A stretch of DNA of 64,000 bases, taken from NCBI GenBank assembly GCA_016716705.1, contig JADJVF010000011.1:1-64000 (forward strand). Direction: 5' to 3'. The stretch is from Holophagales bacterium (GTDB lineage: Bacteria; Acidobacteriota; Thermoanaerobaculia; UBA5066). The notes under the pieces were generated by a model that had not been told where the DNA came from, did not search any database, and worked only from the letters and a program-made list of their open reading frames with translations. Both the position numbers and the translations under genes were made by a program. Shown here piece by piece: positions 9,626 through 19,540 of this stretch; the stretch's first letter is position 1, and the number at the start of each line of letters is the position of its first letter.

Positions 9626-9682
9626 CCTTACAGCGCCTCTTCCGCGATCCCCTCGCGGACCGGGCGCAGGCCGCCCTGTAAG
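9626..9682. promoter_or_regulatory. Paired inverted half-sites in the copA/cupredoxin divergent promoter
   Basis: CCTTACAGCGC starts at 9626 and its near-exact reverse complement (GCCCTGTAAGG) ends at 9682, with 8 perfect positions in each arm. Each half-site faces one of the two divergent genes. This fits an operator pair or symmetric promoter elements for a metal regulator. No regulator gene of CueR, CsoR or CopY type is in the window. Confidence 0.4.
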
Positions 9683-9732
9683 GTTTGGCCAGGCCCGTCG
9701 TCTCCTCTTGCGACCGACGAGAGGAGACCGAC

Positions 9733-10125
9733 ATGAAGATCGCCGACCGCTTCCGCTCCCTCCTGAGCACCAGGTCCGACACGAAGGCACCGGAGTCCGG
9801 GGGTTCCTGCTGCCACGCCGACGGGTCCTGCGAGCGCACGGCCGGCGCCTCCGGCCCCGCGCCGACGCAGCAGCTCGAGGTGACCGTCGAGAAGGGCTAC
9901 CGCCCCGCCCGGCTCACGGCGAGCGCCGGCGCACCGGTGCGCATTACGTTCCTCCGGAGCGAGACCTCCGGCTGCTCGAAGGAGGTCGTCTTCCCGGGGC
10001 TCGGGATTCGCAGGGCGCTTCCGACGGGGGAGAGGGTTTCGATCGACCTCCCCCCGCAGGCCGCCGGCCTCGTCCCGTTCACCTGCGGGATGGGGATGAT
10101 GAAGGGGGGGATCGAGGTGCGATGA
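9733..10125 (+). CDS. Small cupredoxin-like copper-binding protein
   Basis: 130 residues from ATG 9733, preceded by GAGGAGACC. An upstream in-frame start at 9685 would add 16 residues lacking similarity. There is no signal peptide, so it is probably cytosolic. After a Cys-rich N-terminal stretch (CCHADGSC) it has the beta-rich cupredoxin_1 fold: V-E-K-G-Y-R-P at the first strand, SGCSKEVVFPGLGI in the middle, and PFTCGMGMMKGGIEV at the end. The Cys in SGCSKE and the Cys and Met residues in TCGMGM are likely copper ligands. The same fold is found fused to or beside copper ATPases. It lies opposite copA and 25 bases before an ECF sigma gene, so a copper-chaperone or storage role is plausible. 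Confidence 0.7.
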   Translation: MKIADRFRSLLSTRSDTKAPESGGSCCHADGSCERTAGASGPAPTQQLEVTVEKGYRPARLTASAGAPVRITFLRSETSGCSKEVVFPGLGIRRALPTGERVSIDLPPQAAGLVPFTCGMGMMKGGIEVR

Positions 10126-10138
10126 CGCCGGACCTTGG

Positions 10139-10144
10139 CAGAAT
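10139..10144 (+). promoter_or_regulatory. -10-like hexamer CAGAAT, 6 nt before the sigma factor start
   Basis: CAGAAT ends 6 nt before GTG 10151, and there is no Shine-Dalgarno sequence between them. This is the spacing expected of a leaderless transcript starting at the start codon. No clear -35 was seen. Confidence 0.4.
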
Positions 10145-10150
10145 GCGCGG

Positions 10151-10711
10151 GTGACCCGCCCCGACCCGGTCGTCGCCCTCGCGGAGGAGTACCCGCGCTT
10201 TCTCGCCTTCCTCGCGAAGCGGACGGGGGACCGGGCCGTGGCCGAGGAGATCCTCCAGGAGGCCTTCGCGCGGGCCGTGGCGAAGGCTCACGGCCTGCGC
10301 GAGGACTCCTCCGCCGTGGCCTGGTTCTACCAGGTCCTCCGCAATGCCCTCGTCGACCACCATCGGCGCAGCGCCTCCGAAGGGCGCGCGATGGCGGCGT
10401 TCGCGGCGGAGCAGGGGGGGGAGGCGAGGGACGAGGAGCTGGAGCGGGAGGTCTGCCGTTGCGTCGGCCGGATCGCCAGCGACCTGAAGCCCGAGTACGC
10501 CGAGGTCCTGCGCGGCGTCGAGGTGGAGGGGCTGTCCCTGAAGGACTTCGCAGAAAAAGTCGGGATCACGCCGAACAACGCGGCGGTCCGAGTCCACCGC
10601 GCCCGCGAGGCGCTCCGGAAAAGGCTCGTCTCGACCTGCTCGTCGTGCGCGGCGCGGGGCTGCACCGATTGCACCTGCCAGCGCGACGACCGGCCCGAAG
10701 GCCACGGCTGA
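10151..10711 (+). CDS. CorE-like ECF sigma factor with C-terminal cysteine-rich domain
   Basis: 186 residues from GTG 10151. Region 2 is visible early (F-L-x-K-R-T-G-D-R-A-V-A-E-E-I-L-Q-E-A-F), then W-F-Y-Q-V-L-R-N-A-L-V-D-H-H-R. Region 4 follows with a helix-turn-helix around SLKDFAEKVGITPNNAAVRVHR. The last ~30 residues carry CSSCAARGCTDCTC, the Cys-rich extension that defines CorE-like (ECF44) sigma factors. In Myxococcus CorE this tail binds copper and switches the factor on or off without an anti-sigma factor. No anti-sigma gene follows here, which agrees. Its place after a copper ATPase and a cupredoxin supports a metal-responsive role. Target promoters are unknown. Confidence 0.85.
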   Translation: MTRPDPVVALAEEYPRFLAFLAKRTGDRAVAEEILQEAFARAVAKAHGLREDSSAVAWFYQVLRNALVDHHRRSASEGRAMAAFAAEQGGEARDEELEREVCRCVGRIASDLKPEYAEVLRGVEVEGLSLKDFAEKVGITPNNAAVRVHRAREALRKRLVSTCSSCAARGCTDCTCQRDDRPEGHG

Positions 10712-10933
10712 AGCGTCCGCGGCCGGAAATCCCGGCCCCCAACCGGGTCTGCGTGCGGCGCGGTCTCCCCGATTCGGTCCGGGTGATTTACGCTCTGGAC
10801 ATCGCCCGAAAGAGGAGGTCCGGAAGATGGCGCATCGCCCGTGCAGGTGGCTTCCCGTCACCACGACCCAGACGGTACCCGGGCCAGGGTCCGGGCGGAG
10901 CAGCGCTGGCGTCCCGTGCGGAGGGCCTCGGCC

Positions 10934-11422
10934 GTGAGCGAGGCCGTGAAGTCCCTCCTCGGCCGGCTCGGTTCGCTCGTCCCGGGCTACGCCGGCTACT
11001 CCGACCGGGAGAGACGACGCGAGAGCGACCAGGCGCTCCGGCTCTCCGTCGCCGCGCGGCTCGGGACGGCGCGCGGCGCACTCGACCGGCGAACGGCCGA
11101 GTGCGCCCGAACGAGCCGGTTCGACGTCCTGGACCCGCTCGACGCGCTCGCCCGCCGGGTGGCGGCGCTCGCGGACGCCGTGCGGCACGCCCCGGCCGGC
11201 TACGCGGCGCTCTTCGACGCGGCGGCGATCGGCGCGGTGGAGCTGGACCGTCTCTACGCGTTCGACCTCGGCGTCCAGGAGGCGTGCGAGCGGGTCGTGG
11301 AGGAGTCGGAACGCCTCCCGGCCGCCGTGGACGTCGCTGGCCTCGACCGGGTGAGCGCGGCGGTCGCGGACGCAGAGTCGGCCGTCTCGCGCCGCGCCGA
11401 GTCTCTCCGGGAGGTGAAGTGA
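10934..11422 (+). CDS. Uncharacterised all-helical protein, first gene of an SPFH module
   Basis: 162 residues from GTG 10934, with GGAGGG at 10920-10925; the frame is open upstream but that part is not protein-like. The N-terminus has V-P-G-Y-A-G-Y followed by a charged R-R-R-E-S-D-Q-A-L-R helix. I associate this layout with small helical proteins of unknown function encoded beside SPFH genes. The rest is Ala/Arg/Glu-rich and predicted helical, ending in a coiled-coil-like tail. No signal peptide or membrane segment. Its stop overlaps the next start (TGATG), so it is co-translated with the SPFH protein. It could play the role that PspA-like proteins play in comparable operons, but there is no PspA sequence signature. 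Function unknown. Confidence 0.6.
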   Translation: MSEAVKSLLGRLGSLVPGYAGYSDRERRRESDQALRLSVAARLGTARGALDRRTAECARTSRFDVLDPLDALARRVAALADAVRHAPAGYAALFDAAAIGAVELDRLYAFDLGVQEACERVVEESERLPAAVDVAGLDRVSAAVADAESAVSRRAESLREVK

Positions 11423-12483
11423 TGCCCGACCTCGCCGACATCCTGGAATTCGTCGACGCGACGGGCGACGTCCTCGCCGCGCGCATGCCGACGGAGGGAC
11501 CGGCCGTCATCCGCTGGGGCTCCCAGCTGATCGTGCGCGAGGGGCAGAGCGCCCTCTTCCTCCGCGACGGCCGCTCGATGCAGGTCTTCGAGCCGGGACG
11601 GCACGTCCTGACGACCCAGACCGTCGCGGGGCTGACGGGGTTCGTCGCGGGGCTCGCCTACGACGGCGAGACGCCTTTCCGGGCCGAGGTCGTCTTCGTC
11701 GGGAGGCAGCTCTTCCGCGATCTGCGCTGGGGAACGCCCGAGCCGGTCTACATCCCCGACCCCGTCCTCCTCCAGATCCCGGTCCGGGCGAACGGCCGCT
11801 TCGCGATCCGCGTCTCCGACCCGACGGTCTTCGTCCCGAAGGTCGTCGGCACCCGGCCCGTCTTCCGGCAGCGCGACCTCGAGGAGTTCCTCCGGGCGCA
11901 GTACCTCGTCTCGGCCCTCACCGACGCGCTCTCGTCGCTCGGAAAGCCGTTCGTCGAGCTGCCGCGCTTCACGCGCGAGCTGGGGACGGGAGTGAGGGCG
12001 ATCCTCGGCCCCGAGTTCGCCGCGCTCGGCCTCGAGCTGACCGACCTCTCGGTCAACTCGGTGACGACGACCGAGGAGATCCAGGCGACGCTGAACGGGA
12101 ACGCGAAGATCGCCTCCGAAGCGTTCGCGAAGGCGAAGGGAACCCAGTACGACCTCCAGGCGCGGGCGGCGGGCGCGGAGGCCCTGCGCAATGCCGGGAC
12201 GAGCTACCGCGAGGTGGGAGCGACCGACGCGCTGAAAGAGCTGGCCGGGAACGTGGGCGCGGCGGGCGGCGAGGCCTCGCCGCTCGACGCCGGGGTCGCG
12301 CTCGGCGCCGCGATGCTCGTCCCCCGGATGATGCAGGGGATGCTGAAGCCCGACGCGGTCCCGGCGCCGCCCGACGTCGACCCGGTCGTGAGGCTGAAGC
12401 AGCTGAAGGAGCTCCTCGACGTCGGAGCGCTCACGCAGGAGGAGTACGAGGCCAAGAAAGCCGAGTGGCTGAAGCGGCTGTGA
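11422..12483 (+). CDS. SPFH/band-7-like protein with C-terminal SHOCT domain (YdjI/'virion core protein' type)
   Basis: 353 residues from ATG 11422. The N-terminal half begins with a W-G-S-Q-L-I-V-R-E-G-Q-S-A-L-F-L-R-D-G block and continues through a band-7-like region (PVYIPDPVLLQIPVRANG, then VSALTDALSSLGKPF). A putative amphipathic Ala/Gly segment follows. The last 30 residues form a SHOCT domain (RLKQLKELLDVGALTQEEYE). This arrangement is that of Bacillus YdjI-type proteins, which are linked to membrane-stress foci. There is no signal peptide or clear transmembrane helix. It is coupled by start/stop overlap to genes on both sides, indicating a three-gene unit. Confidence 0.78.
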   Translation: MPDLADILEFVDATGDVLAARMPTEGPAVIRWGSQLIVREGQSALFLRDGRSMQVFEPGRHVLTTQTVAGLTGFVAGLAYDGETPFRAEVVFVGRQLFRDLRWGTPEPVYIPDPVLLQIPVRANGRFAIRVSDPTVFVPKVVGTRPVFRQRDLEEFLRAQYLVSALTDALSSLGKPFVELPRFTRELGTGVRAILGPEFAALGLELTDLSVNSVTTTEEIQATLNGNAKIASEAFAKAKGTQYDLQARAAGAEALRNAGTSYREVGATDALKELAGNVGAAGGEASPLDAGVALGAAMLVPRMMQGMLKPDAVPAPPDVDPVVRLKQLKELLDVGALTQEEYEAKKAEWLKRL

Positions 12484-14099
12484 GCGCGGCCCTCCCGCGG
12501 GTCCTCTTCCGGACGAGGCGGGGCCTCTGCCCCGCCTGCGGAACGCCCCTCGAGCTGGACGACGACGTGCCCGAGGTGACGTGCCGCTTCTGCGGCTCGC
12601 TCGCCGTTCTCGAGAGGCGTCTCCGGAAAGTGGAGCCGCAGGTCGAGGGGGCGCCGCTTCGTCTCTACCTCGACGCGGCGGCCGCCGAGGCCGGGGGAAC
12701 GTCGGCGTCCGTCCCGTGGGTCCGCTCGAAGGGCTACCGGCAGAGCGATGTCGAGCGGACGGTGTGCCCCGGGTGCGGCGACGCGCTGGAGTGGAAGGAC
12801 GACGCCGAACGGGTCGACTGCCCGTCGTGCGGGTCCGACTGCCGTCTCGAGCGGCGCCTCTGGGCCCCGCTCCCCGACCCGGACCGGACGATTCCGCGAC
12901 GGCGAGGCCCGGACGAGCGGCCGGCCCAGGAGGATGACGACGACGACCCGCGGACGGAGCAGCTCGTCTTCCGCTTCGTGGGCGAGGCCGACCCGGGCCG
13001 GCGCGTCGCGCTCGCGCTCCGCTTCGAGGAGTGGGCGTTCGTCAACGCAACGGCCGCGCGCCTCCTTCCGTCGCTCCTCCGCGTCGCATGCGAGTCCGGA
13101 CCCGCTCTCCAGGTCCCGATTGCCGACCTCGTCGGAAAGCTCCTCTGCGAGGGGAGCGCCGAGCTGCGGAACGCGACGCTCCGGGCCATCGAGCCGTTCG
13201 TCTTCGAGCGGGCGGTCCCGCCGACGCTCGTCTTCGCGCTCGGGCTGGGCGACGGCACCGGCCTGAAGGTGCTCCTCGACGCGGCCGAGCTGGCCCACCG
13301 CCGCGGCGACGACGACACCGCGACGACCGCCCTCCTCGCCGTGAACTGGATCTTCCAGCGCAACGTCGGGCACCACGGGGTGATGGGGGAGATCCTCCTC
13401 CACCGGATGCTCTACCTGAGCGGGCCGGCGCTCGCGTTCGCGCTCCTCCTCGCGCGGCGGCGCGTCACCGGGACGGGCTTCCACTACCCGGCCGAGACGC
13501 TCCTCTCGTTCATCGACGAGGCGGCCGTGGAGCGGCCGTCGCTCGTCCCCGAGCTCGCGCGGTGCTTCTACGTCGGCCTGCCGAAGGACGAGACGGAGTG
13601 CCGAAAGCGGATGGCCTTCTTCGCCACGCTCCGCTCCCGCGAGGCGCGCGAGGCGGCGCTGCGCGAGTTCCTCCTCCCGCCCGAGGAGGCGCCCGACGCG
13701 CTCTACCGCGACCTCTCGGCGCTCCTCCCTCCGCTCGCCGCAGACCCCGCACTCGCGCCGGCGGCCGAGCTCGCGCTGAGGCGGATCGTCGACGTCCCGC
13801 GCGCGATCCCCGCCTGCATCCACGAGCTCGTCGCCGAGCGCGGACGCTCCCTTCCCCACGAGGTGCAGCGGGCCTATCTGAGAGTCGTCCCCGACACGCC
13901 TCATCTCTCGTGGGAAGGGCTCCCGTACTGGGTACCGGAGCGCGAGCCGCCGCTGTCCCCGGATCTCCAGGCGCTTCTCGACCGCTGGAACGAGGACCTG
14001 GGGCGGGCGGTCGAGGCCGTCGAAGCCGCGCGGGCGACTTTCCGGGAGTCCCGGGAGTCGATCGCTGGACTTCAGGTTCCGCTCTTCGACGTGGGCTGA
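12480..14099 (+). CDS. Large protein with two N-terminal zinc ribbons and a helical-repeat body
   Basis: 539 residues from GTG 12480 (GTGA overlap with the preceding stop); GTG 12465 in frame would add five residues. Two zinc ribbons are visible: CPACG...CRFCG in the first ~40 residues and CPGCG...CPSCG about 80 residues later. An acidic linker (EDDDDD) follows. The remaining ~370 residues are helical and Leu/Ala-rich, with repeated L-L-P-x-L-type helices resembling HEAT-like repeats. No enzyme motif, signal peptide or membrane segment was found. Zinc-ribbon proteins are common partners of YdjI-type SPFH proteins, so it may act as an adaptor. I do not recognise a named family for the body. 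A terminator hairpin lies 12 bases downstream. Confidence 0.65.
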   Translation: MSAALPRVLFRTRRGLCPACGTPLELDDDVPEVTCRFCGSLAVLERRLRKVEPQVEGAPLRLYLDAAAAEAGGTSASVPWVRSKGYRQSDVERTVCPGCGDALEWKDDAERVDCPSCGSDCRLERRLWAPLPDPDRTIPRRRGPDERPAQEDDDDDPRTEQLVFRFVGEADPGRRVALALRFEEWAFVNATAARLLPSLLRVACESGPALQVPIADLVGKLLCEGSAELRNATLRAIEPFVFERAVPPTLVFALGLGDGTGLKVLLDAAELAHRRGDDDTATTALLAVNWIFQRNVGHHGVMGEILLHRMLYLSGPALAFALLLARRRVTGTGFHYPAETLLSFIDEAAVERPSLVPELARCFYVGLPKDETECRKRMAFFATLRSREAREAALREFLLPPEEAPDALYRDLSALLPPLAADPALAPAAELALRRIVDVPRAIPACIHELVAERGRSLPHEVQRAYLRVVPDTPHLSWEGLPYWVPEREPPLSPDLQALLDRWNEDLGRAVEAVEAARATFRESRESIAGLQVPLFDVG

Positions 14100-14111
14100 G
14101 CCTCGAACGAA

Positions 14112-14135
14112 AGCGCCCGGCTTTCGCCGGGCGCT
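14112..14135 (-). terminator. Rho-independent terminator for the S9 peptidase gene
   Basis: Perfect 10-bp stem AGCGCCCGGC/GCCGGGCGCT with a 4-nt loop. On the minus strand it is followed by TTTCGTT. It lies between two convergent genes and may also end the plus-strand SPFH operon. Confidence 0.75.
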
Positions 14136-14190
14136 GGAATGAAGGCTCTTCGAGCTCCGGGCCGCGTCAGGCGGCCCGTGCTTCAGTGGC

Positions 14191-16263
<2,073 letters not shown>

Positions 16264-16269
16264 GCGCTG

Positions 16270-16275
16270 ATCGTA
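16270..16275 (-). promoter_or_regulatory. -10-like hexamer TACGAT, 6 nt before the S9 peptidase start
   Basis: The minus strand reads TACGAT, then six nucleotides, then ATG 16263. The gene has no Shine-Dalgarno motif, suggesting a leaderless mRNA. Confidence 0.45.
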
Positions 16276-16365
16276 GCCCGAGACGGGGGCCTGCGACGGT
16301 CCGTATGGCGCCTGGCACCGCACGAAGCTCTCCTGCCGCACTAAGATCCGGGCCGAGGAGTCACA

Positions 16366-17262
16366 TTGAAGGGAATCATCCTGGCCGGCGGCTCCGGCAC
16401 GCGCCTCCATCCCGTGACCCGCGGCGTCAGCAAGCAGCTCGTCCCGGTCTACGACAAGCCGATGATCTACTACCCCCTCTCGACGCTGATGCTCGCGGGC
16501 GTCCGCGACGTCCTCGTCATCACGACGCCGCACGAGCAGGAGGGGTTCCGCCGCGTCCTGGGGGACGGCAGCCCGTTCGGGGTGTCGATCTCCTATGCCG
16601 CGCAGCCGAGCCCCGACGGCCTCGCCCAGGCGTTCATCATCGGCAGGGACTTCGTCGGTTCGGAGCGGGCGGTGCTCGCCCTCGGCGACAACATCTTCTA
16701 CGGCCACGGATTCTCCGAGCTGCTGCAGTCCGCCGCGAAAAGGAAGACCGGGGCGACGGTCTTCGCCTACCGCGTCCGCGACCCGGAGCGCTACGGCGTC
16801 GTGGAGTTCGGGCCCGGCGGCCAGGCGATCAGCCTCGAGGAGAAGCCGGCGAAGCCGCGGTCGTTCTACGCCGTCACCGGCCTCTACTTCTACGACAACA
16901 GCGTCCTCGACATCGCGGCGAACCTGAAGCCCTCGCCGCGCGGGGAGCTCGAGATCACCGACGTGAACCGGGTCTACCTCGAGCGGGGCGACCTTCACGT
17001 CGAGGTCCTCGGCCGGGGCGTGGCGTGGCTCGACACCGGGACGCACGCGTCGCTCCTGCAGGCCTCGAACTTCATGCAGGCGATCGAGGAGCGGCAGGGG
17101 CTGAAGGTGGCGTGCCTCGAGGAGGTCGCCTACCGGATGGGCTACATCGGGGCGGACCAGGTCCGCGAGACCGCGATGGCGATGAAGAACAACGAGTACG
17201 GGCAGTACCTGCTCCGGCTCCTGGAAGAGGAGGCCGAGGCGGGCGCACGACAGGGAGGGTAG
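16366..17262 (+). CDS. rmlA: Glucose-1-phosphate thymidylyltransferase
   Basis: 298 residues, near the usual ~290. The start is TTG 16366, with GAGGAG at 16355-16360 and a possible -10 TAAGAT at 16342-16347. The nucleotidyltransferase signature GGSGTRLHPVTRGVSKQL opens the protein, followed by PVYDKPMIYYPLSTLM, all diagnostic of RmlA. LGDNIFYGHGF and LEEKPAKPRS are further family blocks. It makes dTDP-glucose from dTTP and glucose-1-phosphate, the first step to dTDP-L-rhamnose and other deoxysugars. The usual partners rmlB, rmlC and rmlD are not beside it. The next gene starts 2 bases after its stop and encodes a DUF4301 protein. Confidence 0.93.
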   Translation: MKGIILAGGSGTRLHPVTRGVSKQLVPVYDKPMIYYPLSTLMLAGVRDVLVITTPHEQEGFRRVLGDGSPFGVSISYAAQPSPDGLAQAFIIGRDFVGSERAVLALGDNIFYGHGFSELLQSAAKRKTGATVFAYRVRDPERYGVVEFGPGGQAISLEEKPAKPRSFYAVTGLYFYDNSVLDIAANLKPSPRGELEITDVNRVYLERGDLHVEVLGRGVAWLDTGTHASLLQASNFMQAIEERQGLKVACLEEVAYRMGYIGADQVRETAMAMKNNEYGQYLLRLLEEEAEAGARQGG

Positions 17263-17264
17263 AC

Positions 17265-18818
17265 GTGGCCGACCTCTTCACCGCCGCCGACCTCGCCGCG
17301 ATGGCGCGCCTCGGGATCGACCCCGCCGAGGCGGCCCGGCACGTCGCCCTCCTGACGCACCCTCCCGCCGCGGCCCGTCTCGCGAGGCCCTGCACGCGCG
17401 GCGACGGCGTCGAGCGGATCGCCGAGGAACGCCACCGGGACCTCCTCTCCCTCTTCGAGGAGGCGGAGAAGGCGGGGCGGCTCTCGAAGTTCGTTCCGGC
17501 CTCGGGTGCGGCGAGCCGGATGTTCCAGTCGCTCCGGAAGGCGCTCGACGACGAGGAGGCGACCTGGTTCGACTGGAACGACCGCGCGGAGAAGGGGGAC
17601 AAGGGGGCCGCCGAGGTCGTCCGGTTCGTCGAGAACCTCGAGCAGCTGCCGTTCGCGGCCGAGCTGCGCGCGGCGGCGGGCGGGGAGGTCTTCTCCGACC
17701 CGCGCGGTCGTCTTCGCGAGGTTCTGGCAGCGACCCTCCAGGCCCCCGGGCTCGGCCTCGCCTCGCGTCCGAAAGGGCTCGTCCCCTTCCATCTCGAGGA
17801 GGAAGGGTCGCGGACTCCGTTCGAGGAGCACCTGGTGGAGTCGGGCCTCACGGTGAGGTCGTCCGACGGCCGGACGCCCGTTCACTTCACGGTCGCCGAG
17901 GAGGCGCAGGGCGATTTCGAGGCCCTTCTCGAACGGCACCGGGATGGCCTGCAGCGGCGTCTCCACGCGCGGTTCGAGGTGACGTTCTCCGTTCAGGCGC
18001 GTTCCAGCGACACGCTCGCCGTCGGCCTCGACGGCCTGCCGTTCCGGACGGCGGAGGGAGAGCTTCTCTTCCGTCCCGGGGGGCACGGCGCCCTTCTCGG
18101 GAACCTGGCCGCGATCGGCGGCGACATCGTCTTCGTCAAGAACATCGACAACGTCGTTCCCGACGCGCGCAAGGGACCGACGCTCCTCTGGAAGCGGCTC
18201 CTCGCCGGTCGCCTCCTCGAGGTCGAACGGCGGATTCGCCACCTCGTCTCGCTCCTTCATGCCGGCGACCCGACGGCGGCGGCCGAGGCGCTCTCGTACC
18301 TTCGCGAGACGTTCGGCGACGCGACGGCCGAGGCCGACACCCTTTCGCCGGCCGAGCGGGTGGCCTGGGTGCGGGCCCGCCTCGAACGTCCGCTCAGGGT
18401 CTGTGGGGTCGTGAGAAACCAGGGGGAGCCGGGCGGAGGTCCCTTCTGGGTGCGCAGCCGCGACGGCCGCCTCTCCCGTCAGATCGTCGAGAGCGCAGAG
18501 GTCGACCTGGCCGACCCGGCGCAGGCGGCGCTCTGGGCGGCCGGGACCCATTTCAACCCGGTCGACCTCGTTCTCTCTCTGCGCGACGCCTCGGGGCGCC
18601 CGTGGGACCTCTCCCGCTTCGTCGACGAGGAAGCCGTCTTCATCTCGAAGAAGTCGCACGGGGGCGTCGAGCTTCTCGCCCTCGAGCGGCCGGGGCTCTG
18701 GAACGGCGCCATGGCCTTCTGGAACACGCTCTTCGTCGAGGTGCCGATCGAGACCTTCGCCCCGGTCAAGAGCGTCCTCGACCTCCTGCGGCCCGAGCAC
18801 CGTCCCGGGCCGGAGTAG
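17265..18818 (+). CDS. DUF4301 family protein, possibly nucleotidyltransferase-like
   Basis: 517 residues from GTG 17265, with AGGGAGGG at 17252-17259, two bases after rmlA, so they form an operon. The family blocks of DUF4301 are seen: KFVPASGAASRMF near residue 85, GHGALLGNL and DIVFVKNIDNVVPD in the middle, and the closing W-N-x-x-M-A-F-W-N-T-L-F-V-E-V-P. The first block resembles the Gly-rich loop of sugar-nucleotide pyrophosphorylases, and GHGALL resembles the GHGD-type motif of UDP-sugar pyrophosphorylases. That similarity, together with the rmlA neighbour, suggests a sugar-1-phosphate nucleotidyltransferase. This is an inference; the family has no established activity known to me. No signal peptide. 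Confidence 0.8.
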   Translation: MADLFTAADLAAMARLGIDPAEAARHVALLTHPPAAARLARPCTRGDGVERIAEERHRDLLSLFEEAEKAGRLSKFVPASGAASRMFQSLRKALDDEEATWFDWNDRAEKGDKGAAEVVRFVENLEQLPFAAELRAAAGGEVFSDPRGRLREVLAATLQAPGLGLASRPKGLVPFHLEEEGSRTPFEEHLVESGLTVRSSDGRTPVHFTVAEEAQGDFEALLERHRDGLQRRLHARFEVTFSVQARSSDTLAVGLDGLPFRTAEGELLFRPGGHGALLGNLAAIGGDIVFVKNIDNVVPDARKGPTLLWKRLLAGRLLEVERRIRHLVSLLHAGDPTAAAEALSYLRETFGDATAEADTLSPAERVAWVRARLERPLRVCGVVRNQGEPGGGPFWVRSRDGRLSRQIVESAEVDLADPAQAALWAAGTHFNPVDLVLSLRDASGRPWDLSRFVDEEAVFISKKSHGGVELLALERPGLWNGAMAFWNTLFVEVPIETFAPVKSVLDLLRPEHRPGPE

Positions 18819-18824
18819 CCGGCC

Positions 18825-19538
18825 TCAGGGCGGCGACGGCGTCGGGGTGCGGCGGAAGAGCCACTCCTCCCGGCGCCTCTCGTCGGCCGTGCACGGGACG
18901 CCGAAGGAGGCGTCGAAGGCGCAGCCGGGAAGGCGGGGACCGGCGAGGTCCGGGCCCGGCGGGCGAACGAGCACCGGGTCGAGGAGCGCCAGGAAGTCCT
19001 CGGAGTAGAAGGCGAGGTCGGCGATCGGGAGCGCCGGCGCGAGGCCCCTCAGCCGGGCGAGGAACTCGGGGGAGACGACCCCGGAGGCGCGGTGCCTGAA
19101 CGAGGACGCGTCCTTTCCAGAGAAGGCCGAGAGAGGCGCGGCGAGCCTTCCGCGGGAGCCGTCGAGGACGAGGCAGGCGTCGGGTGGTTGGATGGCGGCA
19201 CATTCCGGAGCGTTCGGCGGAGGAACGTTCGCGAGAGTTCGCGTGACGGTTTCACCGAGGGCGGGGAGCGTCACCTCCTCGCGGGTCCCGGAGCCCACGG
19301 CGGGCTGCGTCGACCGGAGGGTCCAGCGTCCGGCCGGGGTCTCGACGAGGAGGCGGGTCTCGTCCTCGCCCTCGGTCCGCCGGAAGAGGACGGACCATCG
19401 AACGCGCGGAGGACCGGGGACCTCGTAGTGCCACCGGCCGCGAGGAGTGAGTGCGCGGCCGGCAAGCGCGGGAGCGGAGACCTCTCCCGCCGCGACCAGC
19501 GGGAGGAGGGTCGCGAGCAGGAGCGCCGCGCCGGCCAC
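18825..19538 (-). CDS. Secreted protein of unknown function
   Basis: 237 residues from GTG 19538, two bases after the HD-GYP stop. The start is chosen because it begins a signal peptide (VAGAALLLATLLPLVAAG). The mature part looks beta-rich: RWHYEVPG, VRWSVLFRRTEGEDETRLLV, then a region with a few cysteines (PECAAIQPPDACLVLDGS and LPGCAFDASFGVPC) that could form disulfides. The C-terminus ends in TPTPSPP. I do not recognise a family. It is probably co-transcribed with the upstream HD-GYP gene and may be a periplasmic or surface protein. Confidence 0.6.
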   Translation of the reverse strand: MAGAALLLATLLPLVAAGEVSAPALAGRALTPRGRWHYEVPGPPRVRWSVLFRRTEGEDETRLLVETPAGRWTLRSTQPAVGSGTREEVTLPALGETVTRTLANVPPPNAPECAAIQPPDACLVLDGSRGRLAAPLSAFSGKDASSFRHRASGVVSPEFLARLRGLAPALPIADLAFYSEDFLALLDPVLVRPPGPDLAGPRLPGCAFDASFGVPCTADERRREEWLFRRTPTPSPP

Positions 19539-19540
19539 GG

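Noticed and set aside
10131..10150. Sigma-54 promoter (TTGGCA...TGC) before the ECF gene
   Set aside because: The GG-to-GC spacing does not match the -24/-12 pattern.
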